Shown here piece after piece: positions 30,997 to 34,596 of a DNA stretch of 34,596 nt. Within the stretch, counting starts at the first letter, position 1, and every line of letters begins with the position of its first letter. Under the pieces are notes generated by a model, which worked only from the letters and a program-made list of their open reading frames with translations, was not told where the DNA came from and ran no database searches. The position numbers were made by a program, and so were the translations under genes. The stretch spans positions 1-34,596 of the forward strand of contig JAGRPO010000199.1 in the NCBI GenBank assembly GCA_019449455.1. Direction: 5' to 3'. This DNA is from Betaproteobacteria bacterium. Its GTDB lineage: Bacteria; Pseudomonadota; Gammaproteobacteria; Burkholderiales; Usitatibacteraceae.

Positions 30997-32244
30997 TCAG
31001 CCCGGGGAGACGATCAGGTAGGCGCCCAGCGCCAGCATCACGACGCCGGAGACGAGCTTGAGCAGCCGGCCTTCCTTCTCCTGCATCCGCGCCTGGCTCA
31101 GCGTGACGACGCCGATGGCGAGCAGGGCCACGTCGTCGAGCATGTACATGAGGTTGTAGAGCAGCATGTAGCCGTAGTAATGCCACGGGTCGAGGCGGTA
31201 CGTCGTGAGGATGCGCGTGTAGAGCGCCGGCAGGCCCGAGGTGCACAGCAGCTCCACCAGCTGCACGAGGACCGCGAGCGCCACCGTGCCCGCGATCGCC
31301 GCCGCGAGGCTTCGCTCGTGCAGCAGCCGGCGCATGCGCTGGTATATCCCGGGCTTGGCCGCGGCGGGAATGGAGAGCGACACGCCGCGGCCGAAGGCGA
31401 AGTAGTCCTTGACGTGGATGAGCCCCGCCACCAGGGCGATCGCGCCGAGGACGACCTCCGAGGCGCGCGAGACGCCGATCAGCAGGAAGAGGTTGAGCCA
31501 CGCGGCCATGAAGGCGAAGTAGGCGATGCCCTGGATGACGACGAAGGTTCCGGCGATGGCGACCATCCTTCGCCGGTCGCCCACGACCGCGAGCATCGAG
31601 ATCATGAGGACCAGCACCCACATCGAGCAGGGGTTGAAGCCGTCGAGGAGCCCGATCACGATCGTGAACGCCGGCAGGCCCACGTCCTCGACCCGCACCC
31701 GGCGTCCGATCCACGGCAGGTCGAGGCCCCCGGCATCCGGATGGGGCGCGGAAGCGCACGGGATCTCCGTCCCGATGGCGCACAGGCCGTCGGAGGGCGC
31801 CGCGCCGCCCGCCGGCGGCCCGCGCGCGAGCAACGCACGCACGCGCGGCCCCGACGTGGCCTCGTCCACGAAGCCGATGAGAAGCTCGCCGCGGCGGTGG
31901 AAGGCGGGCACGCCGGAGATCGCGCCGGGGGACGCGGCCACGAGCTGCTCCAGCCTTTCGAGCGCGAGCCGGTCGCGGCTCACGTCGCGGATGGTCACCT
32001 CGAGGCCGGGCATTTCGAGGCGCAGCTTCGCGATGAACCGTTCCGCCTCCGCGCAGTGCGGGCAGCCCTCGCGGACGAACATTTCCAGCCCCTCGGCCCC
32101 GGGCGATGCGGCGGGCGGCGAGCCGGCGCGGGAGGCGCCGGGCGCCACGAGGCACGCCACGGCGACGAGCATCGCCATGGCGAGGGTTCGCGCCCATCGG
32201 CCTTCCCGAAAGGGCACTGGCAATCCGCACGGGCGTGGGGCCAT
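30997..32244 (-). CDS. Thioredoxin-fold/CcdA-like membrane fusion, probable envelope disulfide reductase
   Basis: A 415-residue two-part redox protein. A signal-like segment (about 20-40) is followed by a thioredoxin/glutaredoxin fold with CPHC (C61, C64) and cis-Pro 113 (SGVPAF). A linker with Cys155 and Cys163 leads to a six-helix CcdA/DsbD-type domain, with C206 in DGFNPCSM and C334 in ELLCTSGLPALYT, the two membrane cysteines that carry electrons in DsbD. The arrangement suggests electron transfer from the cytoplasm to the periplasmic CPHC domain. DsbD has its thioredoxin domain at the C-terminus, so the order here is reversed. The start is uncertain: 32244 as given, or ATG 32178 nearer the hydrophobic segment; neither has a clear ribosome site. 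Confidence 0.8.
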   Translation of the reverse strand: MAPRPCGLPVPFREGRWARTLAMAMLVAVACLVAPGASRAGSPPAASPGAEGLEMFVREGCPHCAEAERFIAKLRLEMPGLEVTIRDVSRDRLALERLEQLVAASPGAISGVPAFHRRGELLIGFVDEATSGPRVRALLARGPPAGGAAPSDGLCAIGTEIPCASAPHPDAGGLDLPWIGRRVRVEDVGLPAFTIVIGLLDGFNPCSMWVLVLMISMLAVVGDRRRMVAIAGTFVVIQGIAYFAFMAAWLNLFLLIGVSRASEVVLGAIALVAGLIHVKDYFAFGRGVSLSIPAAAKPGIYQRMRRLLHERSLAAAIAGTVALAVLVQLVELLCTSGLPALYTRILTTYRLDPWHYYGYMLLYNLMYMLDDVALLAIGVVTLSQARMQEKEGRLLKLVSGVVMLALGAYLIVSPG

Positions 32245-32279
32245 AGTGGCGGAACGCGACCGGTGAAGCTCGCGACTCC

Positions 32280-34596
32280 ATGGACATTGTCAACCTCTCG
32301 ATCGCCGACGTTCTGACGAGCCTCAAGACGTCGGCGGAAGGGCTCGCCGGCGACGAGGCGGCCAGGCGCCTGCGCGAGTTCGGGCCCAACCGCATCGAGG
32401 AGGTGGCGGTCGCGCCCCTCTGGCTGCGGTTCCTGCGCGAATTCACGCATTTCTTCGCGCTCGTCCTCTGGGTCGCCTCGGCCCTGGCGTTCTTCGCCGA
32501 GTCGCAGGATCCCGGCCAGGGCATGGGACAGCTGGGGACGGCGATCTTCGCCGTGATCGTCATCAACGGCGCCTTCTCCTTCTGGCAGGAGTACCGCGCC
32601 GAGCGCGCCATCGCGGCGCTGCGGCGGCTGCTGCCGCAGCAGGCGAAGGTCGTGCGCGACGGGGTTCTCCAGGAGATGCCCGCCGAGAGCCTGGTGCCCG
32701 GCGACGTGGTCCTCCTCGGGGAAGGCGACAACATTCCCGCCGACTGCCGCCTCATCGAAGCCTCGCGCCTGCGCGTGAACCTCTCCACCCTCACCGGCGA
32801 GTCGCTGGCGAAATCGAGAACGGCCGAGGGCATCATGGACGGCCGCCCGCTCGAGGCGAGGAACCTGCTCCTCGCGGGCACCTCGGTGATCTCGGGCGAA
32901 TGCCGCGCCGCGGTCTTCGCGACCGGCATGCGCACGGAGTTCGGACGCATCGCGCACCTCACGCAGACCGTGGGCGAGGCGGGCTCGCCGCTGCAACGCG
33001 AGATCGCGCGGCTGTCGAGCGTGGTCGCGGCCCTCGCCTCGGCGCTGGGCCTCGCCGTCTTCGCCCTGGGCACCGCCCTCGGGTTCCCGTTCTGGGAAAA
33101 CGCCATGTTCGCGATAGGAATCATCGTGGCGAACGTGCCCGAGGGGCTCCTGCCGACGGTCACGCTCTCCCTCGCGATGGCGACCCAGCGCATGGCCCGG
33201 CGCAATGCGCTCGTGCGCCACCTGCCCTCCGTGGAGACGCTGGGATCGGCCACCGTCATCTGCAGCGACAAGACGGGGACGCTCACGCAGAACCGGATGT
33301 CGGTCGCGCTGGCGTACGTGCCCCGCCTGCCGGACCCGACGGCCGACCGGCGCGAGCTGCAAGGCGATTTCCACCTCCTGAGGAACGCCCGGCACTGCCA
33401 CAACCTGAAGCGGGGAAGCCGCAACGGGCTCTCGGGCTGGCTCGGAGACCCGATGGAAATCGCGCTGGCGAATTTCGGCGGCGAGGCGAACGACCTCGGC
33501 GACGGCGCGGTCACCGACGAAATCCCCTTCGACAGCGACCGCCGCCGCATGTCGGTGGTCGTCGAGCACGGCGGCGAGCGCTGGCTCTACTGCAAGGGGG
33601 CGCCCGAGGTGGTGCTGGCGCGCTGCGAGCGCATCGAGAGCCGCGGCGCCGAAGCCGCGCTCGACGAGGCGGCCCGCCGCCGCGTGACCGCGGCCCAGGA
33701 CGCCATGACCGAAAGCGGCCAGCGCGTGCTCGCCTTCGCCTGCCGCAGGCTCGACGCGGGCGAGCCGGCCGTGGAGGAGCGCCTCGCGCTCTCGGGCCTC
33801 ATCGGCCTGCACGACCCGCCGCGCCCGGAGGCGCCCGAAGCCGTCGCCCGCTGCCGCGCCGCCGGCATCAAGGTGATCATGATCACCGGCGACCATCCGA
33901 ACACGGCCGTTGCCGTCGCGCGCGGGATCGGGCTCGTGACCGGCGAGGCGCCGGTGGTCGTGCAGGGCGCGGCCCTGCTCAAGTTGACGCCCGCGCAACT
34001 GCAGATCGCGCTCGATGCCCCCGAGATCCTTTTCACCCGCGTCACCGCCGTGCAGAAGATGCTGGTGGTCGAGGCGCTCAAGGCCAAGGGGCACGTGGTC
34101 GCGGTCACCGGCGACGGCGTGAACGACGCGCCCGCGCTCAGGACCGCGCACATCGGCATCGCCATGGGGATCGCCGGCACCGACGTCGCCAAGGAAGCCG
34201 CGGACATGATCCTGCTCGACGACAACTTCGCGAGCATCGTCAACGCGATCGAGGAAGGGCGCGCGGTGTACGAGAACATCCGCAAGTTCCTCACCTACAT
34301 CCTCACGTCGAACATCCCCGAGCTCGTCCCCTACCTCGCCTTCATGCTGTTCCGGATCCCGCTGCCGCTCACCGTGATCCAGATCCTCGCCGTGGACCTC
34401 GGCACCGACATGCTGCCGGCGCTTGCGCTGGGCGCCGAGCGGCCGCACGCGGACCTCATGCGGCGCCCGCCGCGCCCGGCGCGCGAGAGGCTCCTCACCT
34501 GGCCGCTCCTCGCCCGCGCCTACCTCTGGCTGGGCGCGCTGCAGGCCGCGGCGGCGATGACGGTCTTCTTCTTCGTCCTGCGCGAGGGGGGATGGC
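32280..34596 (+). CDS. Na,K-ATPase-like (P2C) P-type cation pump, C-terminally cut by the window
   Basis: The first 772 codons are present; the gene runs off the right edge. Motifs are TGES (T172-S175), NVPEGLLPT in TM4 (E288), D330 in ICSDKTGTLTQNRM, KGAPEVVL, and GDGVNDAP (D612). The flanking run MARRNALVRHLPSVETLGSATVICSD strongly resembles eukaryotic Na,K-ATPase alpha chains. TM5 has TSNIPE (S677, N678, E681) and TM6 has VDLGTDMLPA (D706, D710), matching Na,K-ATPase S775, N776, E779, D804 and D808 with the same spacing. Na+ and/or K+ transport is inferred. No beta subunit is visible. It is divergent from the thioredoxin-CcdA gene. Confidence 0.87.
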   Translation, partial: MDIVNLSIADVLTSLKTSAEGLAGDEAARRLREFGPNRIEEVAVAPLWLRFLREFTHFFALVLWVASALAFFAESQDPGQGMGQLGTAIFAVIVINGAFSFWQEYRAERAIAALRRLLPQQAKVVRDGVLQEMPAESLVPGDVVLLGEGDNIPADCRLIEASRLRVNLSTLTGESLAKSRTAEGIMDGRPLEARNLLLAGTSVISGECRAAVFATGMRTEFGRIAHLTQTVGEAGSPLQREIARLSSVVAALASALGLAVFALGTALGFPFWENAMFAIGIIVANVPEGLLPTVTLSLAMATQRMARRNALVRHLPSVETLGSATVICSDKTGTLTQNRMSVALAYVPRLPDPTADRRELQGDFHLLRNARHCHNLKRGSRNGLSGWLGDPMEIALANFGGEANDLGDGAVTDEIPFDSDRRRMSVVVEHGGERWLYCKGAPEVVLARCERIESRGAEAALDEAARRRVTAAQDAMTESGQRVLAFACRRLDAGEPAVEERLALSGLIGLHDPPRPEAPEAVARCRAAGIKVIMITGDHPNTAVAVARGIGLVTGEAPVVVQGAALLKLTPAQLQIALDAPEILFTRVTAVQKMLVVEALKAKGHVVAVTGDGVNDAPALRTAHIGIAMGIAGTDVAKEAADMILLDDNFASIVNAIEEGRAVYENIRKFLTYILTSNIPELVPYLAFMLFRIPLPLTVIQILAVDLGTDMLPALALGAERPHADLMRRPPRPARERLLTWPLLARAYLWLGALQAAAAMTVFFFVLREGGW

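Noticed and set aside
30962-33550. Upstream extension of the osmoprotectant transporter frame to 33550
   Set aside because: The extension is antisense to the thioredoxin-CcdA gene frame and the P2C pump; the real start with signal peptide is at 30961.

Overview
The window is about 34.6 kb of dense, very GC-rich bacterial chromosome. It holds 25 complete protein genes plus one gene cut at each end, and no gap between genes exceeds about 260 bases. Betaproteobacterial origin (Burkholderiales or a close relative) is the best reading. The grounds are the xseB-ispA-dxs cluster, an orphan Bug/TctC-type binding protein, a XenA-like old yellow enzyme, a YfcG-like glutathione transferase and cobalamin-dependent MetH. 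No rRNA, tRNA, CRISPR array, insertion sequence or phage gene was recognised, and the window reads as chromosomal backbone.

Layout. 0-1.3 kb: the end of a cytochrome c gene faces a Rieske oxygenase. 1.5-6.7 kb: xseB-ispA-dxs (isoprenoid precursors) runs with overlapping frames into a four-cysteine exported protein and a short-chain dehydrogenase, followed by two tandem paralogous small exported proteins. 6.7-8.1 kb (minus): a PAS/AAA+/Fis regulator with a degenerate sigma54-contact loop, divergent from an MgtA-type P-type ATPase (8.3-10.8 kb). 10.8-12.6 kb (minus): an old yellow enzyme and a glutathione transferase. 12.7-14.8 kb: an exported isoaspartyl peptidase abutting a patatin-like hydrolase. 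14.8-19.5 kb (minus): metH followed by a Bug-type binding protein. 19.7-25.1 kb: htpG, three exported proteins (OB-like, TlpA-like thioredoxin, transglutaminase/TPR lipoprotein) and a convergent DUF3014 protein. 25.2-29.5 kb: uup (minus), then an aminotransferase and a ChaA-type antiporter. 29.5-34.6 kb: a fused osmoprotectant binding protein/permease and a thioredoxin-CcdA fusion (both minus), divergent from the start of a Na,K-ATPase-like pump.

Main regulatory find. The leader of metH (minus strand, about 19658-19531) contains a promoter -10 element, a strong match to the SAM-II riboswitch aptamer starting at the predicted transcription start, and a perfect 10-bp terminator hairpin ending in a T run. 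This suggests that SAM switches off methionine synthase by transcription termination. On the other strand of the same spacer, htpG has a plausible RpoH (sigma32) promoter.

Other points of interest are the SPYMGA loop in place of GAFTGA in the regulator, the tandem two-cysteine paralogs, the N-terminal CPHC thioredoxin fused to a CcdA-like membrane domain, the osmoprotectant transporter without a nearby ATPase, and the bacterial P2C pump that keeps the Na,K-ATPase cation ligands. All six convergent gene pairs are 16 bases or less apart or overlap. Functions are assigned from family motifs read by eye; no database search was possible.
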